Assembly: GCF_000002235.5 (NCBI RefSeq)
Contig: NW_022145552.1
Coordinates: forward strand, 2,115,501-2,179,500
Source: Strongylocentrotus purpuratus
Taxonomy: Eukaryota > Echinodermata > Echinoidea > Camarodonta > Strongylocentrotidae
Length of the DNA stretch: 64,000 nucleotides
Direction of reading: 5' to 3'
Shown: one piece after another, positions 22,367-32,195 of the stretch
Layout of the letters: each line of letters starts with the position of its first letter
Numbering within the stretch: the first letter of the stretch is position 1
Program-made: the position numbers and the translations under genes
The notes under the pieces: model-generated
Databases searched by the model: none
What the model was told of the DNA's origin: nothing
Seen by the model: the letters and a program-made list of their open reading frames with translations, nothing else

Positions 22367-22711
22367 TTATAAGTAAACTTTTTCTAGCGATGCCTTAAAA
22401 GAGTATGCAGAAATTGGGCGATCTCTTAAAGATAAAGTGGAGTTATGGTCATGCAATGATCGAGTGCGTATTTGACTTCGATATCTGGCAGGTTGCGTTG
22501 TTGCAATTATAGTAGCGTATGATTGGATGGACTGTAACCTGTTCTTGTGTCCAATGCGCTGCCTGGATTTCATCTTGTGCTTTCCTTTCGCTGTGTAATT
22601 TACAGCGCAGTCCAAAACCATTACACAACGACCATCTGGCAGTTTTGATAGAAGTAATTGTATTACAACTTTCCTTTTGATTAAAGTTACATGTAAAGTT
22701 TTAAAAAACAT
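22367..22711 (-). CDS. Unknown basic ORF
   Basis: 114 codons, Lys/Arg-rich (SRQRIGHKNRLQ, RYRSQIRTRSLHDHN). No motif recognised. It lies between two plausible coding fragments on the same strand. May be fortuitous. Confidence 0.2.
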   Translation of the reverse strand: MFFKTLHVTLIKRKVVIQLLLSKLPDGRCVMVLDCAVNYTAKGKHKMKSRQRIGHKNRLQSIQSYATIIATTQPARYRSQIRTRSLHDHNSTLSLRDRPISAYSFKASLEKVYL

Positions 22712-22725
22712 ATGTTGAGAATAAC

Positions 22726-23025
22726 CTAATTCTTAAAAAACATCAGGGTACATGTAGATCTTTCCATTATGGGCGATGATGAGTTTAGTTGGTGTCGTTG
22801 TTGTTGGAGGTTCCTTCGTCTTCCTTCTATTTGTGGCGTTGATTGGGCGTTAGGTTGTGATTCAATTATATTATCTGTAGTGTTCATTACCTCGTTTAGC
22901 TGTGATTTGTTCAAGCTAGACTTCATCTCTTTCAGTTGCTGTCGCAAGGTGAAACCCTCTTTGGCAAGTGCAGCATTTTTAATCAGCAATTTTTTGTTGG
23001 CTTCTTTCATACTCGGATGTTTCAT
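22726..23025 (-). CDS. Coiled-coil ORF; part duplicated at 23729-23880
   Basis: Begins MKHPSMKEANKKLLIKNAAL and continues in heptads (LRQQLKEMKSSLNKSQ), then a Gln/Asn/Ser-rich tail. A diverged second copy of about 150 bases lies at 23729-23880 (shared ATGAACACTACAGATGA on the minus strand). No catalytic domain. Probably part of the same element protein as the DUF3987 region upstream or the Cys-containing ORF downstream. Confidence 0.4.
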   Translation of the reverse strand: MKHPSMKEANKKLLIKNAALAKEGFTLRQQLKEMKSSLNKSQLNEVMNTTDNIIESQPNAQSTPQIEGRRRNLQQQRHQLNSSSPIMERSTCTLMFFKN

Positions 23026-23415
23026 TTTTCATTTCCATAGCTGACTCTTCTATTTTTTCTGTGAGGTTAATTATTTGCTGCCATGCGTCCTTCGTGAGAG
23101 TCGGTGCCTTGATTTGCAGCCTCGTCATTGTCCTAAGATTTGTAGACTTGCTGCTTTGATGCTTTCCATTGTTGCCTGTTTTAATGAAATGAAAGTTACG
23201 TACATGTATGAGATTCTAATTGAAACAATCGGTATGATTTTCATTGGGGGGAAGAAAAAAAAAGCATGCATCCTCAAAGTCAAGGGATGCAAAACACGTT
23301 TTTTAAAATAAAAATAATAACCTTAAATAATGGGATAGATCATTGTGAAAATTTCCTTTTCATTTTTAAGTTGTGCTATTATCCTTAATTCTTTTGTTAA
23401 CAGCGGTTCTTAAAG

Positions 23416-23664
23416 TTAATGATTAGTTGTGTTGATATCAATTCTAAATTTAACTAAGTTAGTCATTCGTTTTTTTAATTTGCTTTGGTGTTTTGCTCTA
23501 CGGTTTGCGTTGCAGTGGCTCGCCGGTCGTTCTGGCTCGCTTGTGTTGCTCGTTACGGTAAATCGTTCAAAAATAAATTTAGGGTTCGAGTGGATTCGTT
23601 TTTTGATTTTTATGTTTAATTGTCTTAGCCTAAATGATATCAACTGACATAATTCGTCACTCAC
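23416..23664 (-). CDS. Unknown basic ORF
   Basis: 82 codons on the minus strand with LCQLISFRLRQLNIKIKKRI and KHQSKLKKRMTNLVKF. No family recognised; low confidence that it is coding. Confidence 0.2.
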   Translation of the reverse strand: MSDELCQLISFRLRQLNIKIKKRIHSNPKFIFERFTVTSNTSEPERPASHCNANRRAKHQSKLKKRMTNLVKFRIDINTTNH

Positions 23665-23879
23665 CTACAAATGATGATTATCGTGAAATATTTATTCAGA
23701 AATTTCTTTTAGAACAAATATCTCCATAAGGAGGTTTCTTCGTCTTCTTTCTTTTGTGGTGTTGATTGTGCGTTAGGTTGTGATTCAATTATATCATCTG
23801 TAGTGTTCATTACCTTGTTAAGTTCTTCCAATGCATTGCTGCATTTTTTCGTTCAGGCTAGATTTCATCTCTTTTAGTT

Positions 23880-24955
23880 GTGACCTGTGAACGTGAGAGG
23901 CAGTTTTGTGGTGTCCAGCCGCAACAAAGAGCTTCTATGTCCCTCATCATTGGCCTGCAGTTGCCACAAACACACCATCCTGGTTCGGTGGAAGATTTCA
24001 GTGTTTCTTTTGGTGGACAGTTTAGCAGATCTAATAACAATCCACTCTCCCTCTCCACCAAGCTCAGTAAGACATCTCTAAGACAGGAGGGCATTCAGCA
24101 CTGATGACAAGACATGAATGGGCGCCGCCAGCCTTACCACCAAATCAATTTTTTTAGATTGTGGAGGTGTTTGTCGGTCAACGATGGCCTGATTGATACT
24201 TTCTATGTAGCTTTCGTTGATTTTCTCCAATTCGGCTTCACAATTGTCCGTGAAGGTGTACGATAATCCTGCCTCGTGTAGACTTTGTACAACCTAAAGA
24301 ACATGTGTTATGGAAGATCTGTCCGTGATGCGTCGCCTGGCTTCTCTTGTGGCGCCGGGGGAAGGACGCAAACAATCTGGTACATGAACAATCAGGCGTT
24401 CTATGAACCCGTTGCCGACGCCTAGGGCGGTGAGGAGGTGAGCGGCTGGCCCTGGTTGGGTCGCTCCCAAAAAAGAAAAAGCTTGTCCTTATCTCACGCT
24501 TATTCTGTGTGGCATAAGTCGTCGACACCTTCTTTCCGCTGAAAATGTGACATAACGTAGCTATGTCACCGCTTGCATTCTCACCGTCGTTTTTAGCCAT
24601 CTTTAACATAACGTCATGGATCTCACTGTTAATCAACATCCCGTTCCCCTGAGAGAGTCTTTGGAACAGGCCAGCAGACGTCGACTTACCAATTATAAGA
24701 GAATTGGCGTGATCGCGAGCGAGTGAGATAGCGTGTAGAGGTTCAGTTGCTCCCACTTGAATGGCCTGAGATTTACCAGTGGATGGTGGTCCAACGAACA
24801 GTATGTACACGTTCGCTTTTGTCGTCATCCCGTTTAACCGCACATCCGACGTTTCTGAGATGACATAGGCTGTCGTCGCCAGGAAGCTGTCCACCAGGTA
24901 CCCCTTGCATGTACTAATAGAAAGCGCTATGTCCTTAAATAACTCCGTACCTGCT
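23880..24955 (-). pseudogene. DUF3987-like P-loop ATPase/helicase, frameshifted
   Basis: The minus-strand exon starts after a CCACAGCAG acceptor: TELFKDIALSISTCKGYLVD, then NVYILFVGPPSTGKSQA (Walker A), STSAGLFQRLSQGNGML, LINSEIHD (Walker B region) and ATLCHIFSGKKVSTTY. After a one-base slip in a run of six T (near 24470) the other frame continues SFFFLGATQPGPAAHLLTAL, VGNGFIERLIVHVPD. The order P-loop, acidic strand, GxTQP and FIERL(I)V matches the DUF3987 family (primase/helicase-like proteins of phages and mobile elements). Two in-frame stops follow (near 24303 and 24078) and the frame stays recognisable to about 23880. A short paralogue is at 43202-43292. Confidence 0.65.
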
Positions 24956-25939
24956 GTGGGAAGAGTTGACCATAATCAAATGGTGATGATCGAAGTCTGG
25001 CGTGCAGGTTTGACTATGTCAGAGAGTTCTGTTTAGCGACGGTTGTCATTCAAGACATGATGAACGAAGATGCGATACAATAATTATGTCTGATTAAAAA
25101 AAAAAAAGTAGTATATCAAATGATTACACACAGAAAAAGGTAAATCAATAATATCAGGATAATATATGGAGACGGGTGCGGCAGAGATTTAGTACAAATG
25201 ATTATATTTCATCATACTACTGCCTTATATACTGTTTTGCCCCTAGGATACTGAATGAGAGAGGAAGTGGGTGATCTTGAACTTACTTTGATCTTTGTGT
25301 TAAGGTATATTGTTCACAGATTATTCTGCCGACAAAGAACAAAGGTTATCGCTTTTCATTGTACTGTAAGTGTCTTATCATGGCGGGTTCTAGTATCATA
25401 GGACAATAAATATTGTCTCTTTTTGTGTAGCATCTGAATGCTACTAGGATTAATGGTTCAAAAAGTGTGGGATCAATACTGTGAGTGGAGGTGACAAAAG
25501 GTAGAATGCAGATTTTTGAAAAAAAATTCATCATGAAATTTGTAACAGCTATTGGAAAGATTGAGGTATGTTTACTCATGAAACTCATAAAAGTACTCAC
25601 CTGAACGCAAATGTCTTTCAACAATACATCATGATGTGATTATTGATGGATTCATGAGAGCCTGTGTGCCTGTACATAAACAAATATAAATGCACTGGTG
25701 ACTTATATGAGAATAATGAATTCAATATCTTACATTATTAAAAGAAAATGTATTTCCAGCTTAAATTTATAAAAAAAACTTTCCCTATTCGTCTATACGA
25801 ATCGATGAAGCAATACAGTGTCACATTGTCTTGTAGTATTTCAAAACACATAATGCACCCCATGCAAGTGAAAATAAGCTATTTTTGATAGTTCTTGAAA
25901 CTTTCAACCATGCTTTGTTTCTAACCTGAAATTGACATA
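24956..25939. other. No gene recognised
   Basis: AT-rich stretch with an A-run near 25094. The 92-codon minus-strand ORF at 25346-25624 has no recognisable motif. Confidence 0.5.
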
Positions 25940-26043
25940 ATATGGTGCTTTCTTCAGAAGTGTCCTGTCCAAGGCTCCTTCTGAGAGGGCCTGCTGTGCC
26001 TGCGAGCCCTTCTCTAGATATGTCTTGCCATCCTCAGGTAGCT

Positions 26044-26460
26044 CTAGTCTACCTGGTTCTGAACAGTAGCCTCATTCTCGGCACTGTCCCAACAGATGGA
26101 TATGCTATCCCCTTCTCTCTTGTATCCATGGTCTTCTAATGTGGGGTGTGTGACCAAACTGACTGGAGCTTGGGCCCAGAGCTTATACACCCAAAGGCAT
26201 CTCAGCCAGTGGCGATACAGGGCGTCGAGCGATGGAAGGATGCCCTCTTCCGAATCAGCTCGCGACCAGGTAGCCTCTCGTACAATGCCCAGGAATTTCT
26301 CATGATGATAATGGTCATCGGTGTACTGGTCGCTCGGTATGCTCTTATTTACCTTAAAAGGTGTCTTCATCGGTTTGAATGAAGCAAAATTCGTTTTGAA
26401 GTAAACGACACCAACCAACCTACTGTATAAAAGGCGAGCAGTGCCTTGGAGATCCCCCAT
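26044..26460 (-). CDS. C-terminal exon of a dispersed invertebrate element protein
   Basis: Minus strand: GILPSLDALYRHWLRCLWVY then KLWAQA, LEDHGYKREGDSISICWDS and a CAG/GTAGAC donor. The LP(S/P)-x-D-A-L-x-x-H-x-x-R block followed by a W...A helix and HG(W/Y)...W is typical of very multi-copy ORF families in marine invertebrate and fish genomes. The N-terminal part of the same family is at 28269-28982 on the same strand, so the two are probably exons of one element. Transposition chemistry for the family is not known to me. Confidence 0.5.
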   Translation of the reverse strand: MGDLQGTARLLYSRLVGVVYFKTNFASFKPMKTPFKVNKSIPSDQYTDDHYHHEKFLGIVREATWSRADSEEGILPSLDALYRHWLRCLWVYKLWAQAPVSLVTHPTLEDHGYKREGDSISICWDSAENEATVQNQVD

Positions 26461-26726
26461 GTTGCCACTTCACTATCCTGTAGAGTGTAGAGATATAAAA
26501 GAAGAAGAAGAAGAAGGTTCATAGACTTCATGGCCGCATGAAGACGATGACCATGATCTTTCAAGTAAATATAAGAAGTAAAAACAAATCTTAATATAGT
26601 TTTCTATGATGTGAATCCAGCCCTTTCATGATCATTAAAAATAATAGTTAACCATTAGAAATAGCAATGCAGTGCATTGTATTAACTGGTATAGTCATTG
26701 TAGTCCATGTACATATCTATTACTAG

Positions 26727-26880
26727 TACGAAGATAAATTCATCTTCTTTAACACAGCTGAATAAGGATAACTTCATCTTTGCCAGCACCAACCAACAAT
26801 GATATATTCATCTTCATTTAACAGCTAAATGAGGATAAATTCATCTTCATTAACATGTACAGTTAAATGAAGATAAATTC
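26727..26880. repeat. Short minisatellite (ATAAATTCATCTTC)
   Basis: Four or so units around GATAAATTCATCTTC/AACAGCTAAATGA, partly palindromic. Nearby 26461-28268 holds no recognised gene. Confidence 0.7.
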
Positions 26881-27801
26881 CTTACAAGGCCTAATTGCAT
26901 AAGCCTTGTAGTATTGATACTGACTTGAGGGGATGGAACCCCTTTCCTTCTTAGACACCTCCCACAGTCTTCTCAATTCCAAAATGTCAGTTTTCTGTGT
27001 GGAGGGCTGTTAAAAGTTCAACATGGAATTTTCCTGGTAAATCTGAAGGCAAATCTCTTGGATTAATACATCAAGATGTAATTGTTGATTGATTCCAGCT
27101 CTCCTGTCCAAGATAGGCTTACATATGTAGGAATAAATGTTGTGTAGAAACTAAATGAGTATTCTTACCGTTAATAATAATCCTCAGCGTTGATATCTCG
27201 AGTATAGAAAGAAACTGGAAGGCGAATCATGAAGAGGAAGAATAGAGCGATAAAGCGAAGTGAAGAATCAGCACGTGGAGCGCGACTAGCTAGCTAGCGA
27301 AACGCGAATATGATGAAGGCACACAACCTTACAGTTCACACTTCCCGAAATTAAATAGAAGACAAATCTAATTTGCGATTTAGTCCTCAAATAAAATGAT
27401 GATGATGAAACTCGCTATTAACGTGAAAACTAATGAGAAGAAGCTTGTTGAATAATCCGAAAACGTCCTATATAAAACACGTCCGATGATGAAACTGAAG
27501 ACAGGAGAAGTGAGTAAAATCCGTGTGTGGAGACTTATCCAAGTGCGCTAAAAGTGTGATGATTGGCTTATTAAAACAATAAGGTGCGGTCCGATTGGAG
27601 TAACTAAAATAACACTCTTGTTGCTGGGTGGTTCCATGGATGAAATTAACTCAGAGAATATGTAGAATGTGCAGCTGTAAATTGTTATTGTTACTGAAGC
27701 TGGCTGAACGTAAAGTACTAACAAAAGGAATGTTTAAAATGCTGGCTATGTACAATGTTGATAAACATTTGTGACCTTTGTAAAGTTCAAGTCACTACAC
27801 A

Positions 27802-28125
27802 TACAACTCTTGTACTTTTTTTTTCAAAACAATCAATCCAAAACAAATTAAGTGAGTACAAATATAAAACCATCTGGTGTGATGCATGTCCGTTTCGGAA
27901 GTGTTCTCCTTCTTCTGGGCCACCATTTCATTTCTTCTTCCTCTCTCTCCTCTTACTGATGGAACAATCAATTTCTTTTTGTTCTTTCTTTTTAGGCTTT
28001 TCTGGCTTCAGTGTCCAAAGTATTTTTAGTTCTTTTGGGATCCAATAGCGAGGCTTACATGCAACTCTTGCACTTTCTTTTTCAAAACAATCAATCAAAA
28101 ACAGATCAATCGAGTATGAAAAAAC
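27802..28125 (+). repeat. Direct repeat of about 66 bp, two copies
   Basis: CAACTCTTGTACTTTTTTTT and AACAATCAATCCAAAACA (27802-27870) recur, diverged, at 28060-28125. Confidence 0.6.
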
Positions 28126-28268
28126 AGCTTACACAACTAAGTCTAGCACATAACTGTTCAAGTTGGATATTAAAATTAAGTGACTTGTCACAAAGTTCAT
28201 CACTCAAAATACTAGCACCACTCACACCTCACCATCAGTCCAATTGCTGGCCATTCCTTCAAACTCCT

Positions 28269-28982
28269 TTAAATTAATTTTATTTGACGCAACCTGACAA
28301 ACATGTATACATGAAAACAACACATACACAGCACTAGTATCACCACTAGGCACATATACATAACAAAATAACCACACCCGGGGGAAAAGACACCGAACAA
28401 CTGGGCATTACTTTGTAGTTGAGATAGGGCAATCAACACAAATTTACGAGACAAAAACCTTATTAAAGCATACTTGTTTATTCTAATTTTGAAGAAAATA
28501 CCCAATTCGGGGGTAACAGGAGTGTTGTCATCTATATTTTCAAACATATCATTTTCTTGATCAGTTTGATCCCTACGCTTCCTTTCAATCCCCTTAGGAG
28601 ATACCCCTTGTGTTCCTCTTGCTTGGTCAAACAAAATTCTAACTTCTTTGATCCCTTTTCTAAAGTATGGAGTTATACATCTAGACCCAAGTAAATAGGC
28701 ATATTCAATGAAAACTTTTTGTCTTTGTGTCAACATGTAAATAATGTTCATAACCTCAATAATTACACATGTATCGGAAACAGATGAAGAAAATGTGTCG
28801 GTTATTATCTGAAATTGACTTGTGTATCTCTTTTGAAATAAATCATAAACAACTGCCTTTGAACCCCTTTGTGTGAGCCCATCGGGAGAGCAAATAGCTC
28901 TGGGCACAGGAACAAATTGTAGTAAACTGGATATTGGTTGTTTATGCTCTTCTGACATAGCTATTGTCCTTTTGTAACACAA
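28269..28982 (-). CDS. N-terminal exon of a dispersed invertebrate element protein
   Basis: 237 codons on the minus strand. Conserved-looking blocks: FVPVPRAICSPDGLTQRGSK, then VIIEVMNIIYMLTQRQK, ITPYFRKGIKEVRILFDQAR and SPKGIERKRRD. The order (P-x-P...C-x-P-D-G, I-(I/V)-(D/E)-x-M, E-V-x-I-x-F-D...P-K-x-I-E-x-x-R-R-D) is that of a large repeated ORF family of invertebrates. The I-D-G-M and F-D acidic residues suggest a nuclease-like alpha/beta fold, which is inference. The last 60 codons are hydrophobic and probably intron read-through. Companion C-terminal exon at 26044-26460. Confidence 0.5.
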   Translation of the reverse strand: MCYKRTIAMSEEHKQPISSLLQFVPVPRAICSPDGLTQRGSKAVVYDLFQKRYTSQFQIITDTFSSSVSDTCVIIEVMNIIYMLTQRQKVFIEYAYLLGSRCITPYFRKGIKEVRILFDQARGTQGVSPKGIERKRRDQTDQENDMFENIDDNTPVTPELGIFFKIRINKYALIRFLSRKFVLIALSQLQSNAQLFGVFSPGCGYFVMYMCLVVILVLCMCCFHVYMFVRLRQIKLI

Positions 28983-29132
28983 AGTAATTAACTTCTTTTC
29001 AAGATCTCTTACTCGTTGCTAACATACTTGTTCTTTGGCTCTTGGACAACTTCCCTTTGCTCTTCACCGACATGTATTATGGTAATTGCACTCCTGACAA
29101 GATGTCCATATCATTAGTGATACACAGGTAAT

Positions 29133-29460
29133 TTAGATGGTGTTTAATCGTGCAGCTAGCCTACGGCAGTGCATGTCTATTGCCGTTATCTCCCTGTAGC
29201 ATTTTCCTTGCTCCCCCTCTGCCACCCTATATATCCGATATGTTGTAGACACAACAAATCTGAGGATGTCAGGAGGAATCATCCTCACCTCTGACCTGCC
29301 AGAGTGCTTGACTGCGCGCCCACTGCAATTTGTTTTGGAAAGTTCTTCTGGCGTCATTTTAGTTGTGATGAGATTCTGTGCGAAATTTGCCCTTGAACAT
29401 GATTTTGCCTTGCAAATGAACAATTCCTCCTCTACCAGGGCTCATGGGGAGGGCAGGAGA
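29133..29460 (-). CDS. BEN-domain-like ORF
   Basis: Minus strand: KMTPEELSKTNCSGRAVKHS then EVRMIPPDILRFVV, CYREITAIDMHCRRLAARL and a TAG. An (E/D)-E-L-x-x-x-N-x-(S/T)-G start, a proline-led helix and a final I-x-x-x-CR resemble the BEN DNA/chromatin-binding domain. The similarity is pattern-level only. The PHD-like ORF upstream on the same strand may be part of the same locus or of a neighbouring element. Confidence 0.35.
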
Positions 29461-29507
29461 CATCAGACAGAAAACAATCAGCATAATGCCACGCAAGACG
29501 CCAGGTT

Positions 29508-30020
29508 TTACTGGTGTGCAGTGCACTTAAATGGCACATTTGCTGCCGTTTGTCTGGGACCTATTTTTATGTTGAGGCAGCAGGCATGTACCCAGTAGTT
29601 GCAGGTTTGGCTATCGCAGCCTAGCCAAGATGCCTGCTTTCCTTTTTTTTCTTTGAGGCTTTTGTCTTTCTTACTCTCGTAGATGATTTTGCATACCTGG
29701 CACTTATTTAGTGCAGGCCTCTCCAGTGCCTTTTTACTCATGGTTTTTTTCTTTTTGCCCGGGAGCCCCTGAACATTAGAAAAACTGGATGATGGGTCAG
29801 CCGTGTCGCCTCCTTTCCTCTTCCCAGAGTTTTTATGTATGTATACCAATCTGGACACATGCATGATTTTACGTTTAATTTGCTCTTTTGCTGTTTCTTG
29901 CCTCTCTTTCTCCTCTGCCCTGGTCAAGGATGTTATGTGATTAACTGAAACACATTCACTTACAGTTTTGTCATCATGATTTACATATCTAACTTTATAT
30001 TTGAAGTTCTGGCGATTCAC
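29508..30020 (-). CDS. PHD-finger-like ORF, 170 codons
   Basis: Minus strand. A basic region with KRKIMHVSRLVYIHKN and GKKKKTMSKKALE leads to a zinc-finger-like end: CQVC, WLGCDSQTCNYWVHACCLN and FKCTAH. The C-x2-C...C-x4-C-x3-H-x2-C...C-x2-H spacing fits a PHD finger (histone-tail reader) at the C-terminus. The N-terminal frame FKYKVRYVNHDD is cut by the minisatellite that begins at about 30030. Confidence 0.5.
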   Translation of the reverse strand: MNRQNFKYKVRYVNHDDKTVSECVSVNHITSLTRAEEKERQETAKEQIKRKIMHVSRLVYIHKNSGKRKGGDTADPSSSFSNVQGLPGKKKKTMSKKALERPALNKCQVCKIIYESKKDKSLKEKKGKQASWLGCDSQTCNYWVHACCLNIKIGPRQTAANVPFKCTAHQ

Positions 30021-30029
30021 CCCTTACAA

Positions 30030-30975
30030 AAATATCGTGTGGTATTCCTGTGGTATACCACACAGTTGTACCACAGGAAATACCATAGAAAATACCACAT
30101 GAAAATACCACAGGAAAATACCACAGGAAAAATACCACAGGAAAATATCACAAAATAATCCTGTGGTTTTTTTGCCCATTACCACAGGACAATACCACAC
30201 AGAAATTACCACACAGGAGTACCACACAGCAAAACCACACATCAATCAGTACCACACAAAATTACCACAGCAATACCACACATCAGTACCACACAGCAAT
30301 ACCACACATCATTACCACACAACAGTACCACATAGCAGCAATACCACACAGCATTACCACACAGCAATACCACAGCAATACCACACAGCAATACCACACA
30401 GCAATACCACAGCAATACCACACAGCAGTACCACACAATAGTACCACACAGCAATACCACACAGCAATACCACAGCAATACCACACAGCAGTACCACAGC
30501 AGTACCACACAGAAATACCACACAGCAGTACCACAGCAATACCACACAGCAGTACCACAGCAATACCACACAGCAATACCACACAGCAGTACCACAGCAA
30601 TACCACACAGCAGTACCACAGCAATACCACACAGCAGTACCACAGCAATACCACACAGCAATACCACAGCAATACCACACAGCAGTACCACAGCAATACC
30701 ACACAGCAGTACCACAGTAGTACCACACAGCAATACCACACAGCAGTACCACAGCAATACCACACAGCAGTACCACAGCGATACCACACAGCAGTACCAC
30801 AGCAATACCACACAGCAGTACCACACAGCAATACCACAGCAATACCACACAGCAGTACCACAGCAATACCACACAGCAGTACCACAGCAGTACCACACAG
30901 CAATACCACAGCAATACCACACAGCACTACCACAGCAATACCACACAGCAGTACCACAGCAATACCACACAGCAG
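30030..30975 (-). repeat. 24-bp minisatellite (TACCACAGCAA / TACCACACAGCAG)
   Basis: About 950 bases of alternating 11- and 13-base units, TACCACAGCAA and TACCACACAGCAG, with degenerate ends (ACCACAGGAAAAT at the left). The 24-base period is a multiple of three, so it stays open in several frames and gives a false 286-codon cysteine/tryptophan-rich minus-strand ORF and overlapping ORFs. Confidence 0.97.
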
Positions 30976-31839
30976 TGGAGAATGGCATTGATGCCACAAA
31001 GCCGGCGTCTGACCCTCTGAAATGCCTTCTCGCTGTCTTGTTGTTTGGCCTCCTCTTCTGCATCAGCTTCTGGTGCATCCGCCTAAAGAAAAACACACAC
31101 AAAACAGAGGGTTAAAGATGAAACCTAATCGTAACCTAACTAAATTTGGGGCAAAATTTAAAAAAACAACATACTAACCACATGCTCATTTTCAGACACG
31201 AGGGCCCGGATGCCCCGCAGCCTCACCAACCGGCCGCGCGGGACTCGGAGTTCGGCGGGTGGGTTGTCTTCCTCCTCGTTGTCCACATCGTCCTCCTCAG
31301 CCTCAGCCTCATCTGCCGGTGGAGGCACCTGGGCCTCATCTTCTTCTTGGGGATTGTGGCGTCTGAGCCAGTCTTGCACGCGGGCAGGGAAGTCATCCAC
31401 TTGCCACAGGCCAAAGAAGGGGTAGGGGTTTGGGGGATCCAGGTTCGGTCGCGCTTCAATGACCCCTTCCCTCTGGAGGATGGTGAGGTAGTCGTGGATG
31501 GGGATGTCTCAAGGAAAAAAGAGGAAAACTTTGTAAAGAAATATGTCGTCTTAAAATTTAACCCTAAAGACGAAATCTAAATACATTTCACTCACTGAGG
31601 GTATCTCGAAAGAACGTCCACTTGACCCACGGGTGCCAGTACTGGTTCAGGTTCCTCCTCCTTCTCTCTTCAGGTGCGGTCAGGCACAGCGTGACTAGGA
31701 CGTCGAGATCGGCGAGGTTGGGTCTCATTTCGTGCTCCTCCGCTATCCTCTCGGTCATTTTGAAGGCGGCGACGGCATCTTGGTTTTCGCTCGTGATCCG
31801 AATGAGGCTTGGCATGCTCCTGACGGACACAAATGTCCC
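30975..31839 (-). CDS. Spliced acidic protein gene, unknown, 3' end lost in minisatellite
   Basis: Three minus-strand exons join in phase: 31596-31839, 31179-31507 and about 30975-31082. Donors are CTCA/GTGAGT and CATGTG/GTTAGT; acceptors are CCTTGAG and TTTCTTTAG. The first reads SLIRITSENQDAVAAFKMTE then LDVLVTLCLTAPEERRRR and WHPWVKWTFFRDTL. The second reads IPIHDYLTILQREGVIEARP and an Asp/Glu-rich run EAEAEEDDVDNEEEDNP. The third reads ADAPEADAEEEAKQQDSEKA then RRRLCGINAILHC, after which the minisatellite replaces the coding sequence. Consistent phases and acidic composition support a real gene. Family unknown; the 5' end is not identified. Confidence 0.5.
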
Positions 31840-31892
31840 CTAAATCTCAGCAGATTATATTCATTATTTCCACAGCAATAGCAAAATGACGG

Positions 31893-32189
31893 TAATTCTC
31901 ACAGCAGAATCCTTTTTGCTGCGAAAAATATATCTAAATTATCTAAATTACTTGCACAGATGTTGTCCTTGTAGAAAATGTCGCAAAAATCGGCAGATTT
32001 AAATGCTCCGGGAAGCAAAGGCTTTGTAATAAAATCCTTCGGCCCAGCTAACTGCGCATCAAGACTGCAGAAGGATTTTATTGCTTTGATTTTAGATCCG
32101 CCGATATTTTACATTTTCTACAAGGACAATATCTGTGCAAGTAATTTAGATATATTTTCCATAGCAAAAAGGGTTCTGCTGAGAGAATT
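31893..32189. repeat. Foldback element 1 of a pair
   Basis: Left arm AGCAGAATCCTTTTTGCTG, AATTACTTGCACAGAT and TTGTCCTTGTAGAAAATGT is matched by complementary ACATTTTCTACAAGGACAA, ATCTGTGCAAGTAATTTAGA and AGCAAAAAGGGTTCTGCTG. The inner loop around 32040 is itself complementary (AAATCCTTC/GAAGGATTT). Abuts the second foldback at 32196. Confidence 0.85.
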
Positions 32190-32195
32190 AAGCTA

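Noticed and set aside
30242..31102. Long 286-codon Cys/Trp-rich minus-strand ORF and its overlapping partners
   Set aside because: The 24-bp minisatellite period is a multiple of three and free of stops in several frames; only the part above about 30975 is non-repetitive, and it is read there in another frame as an exon.
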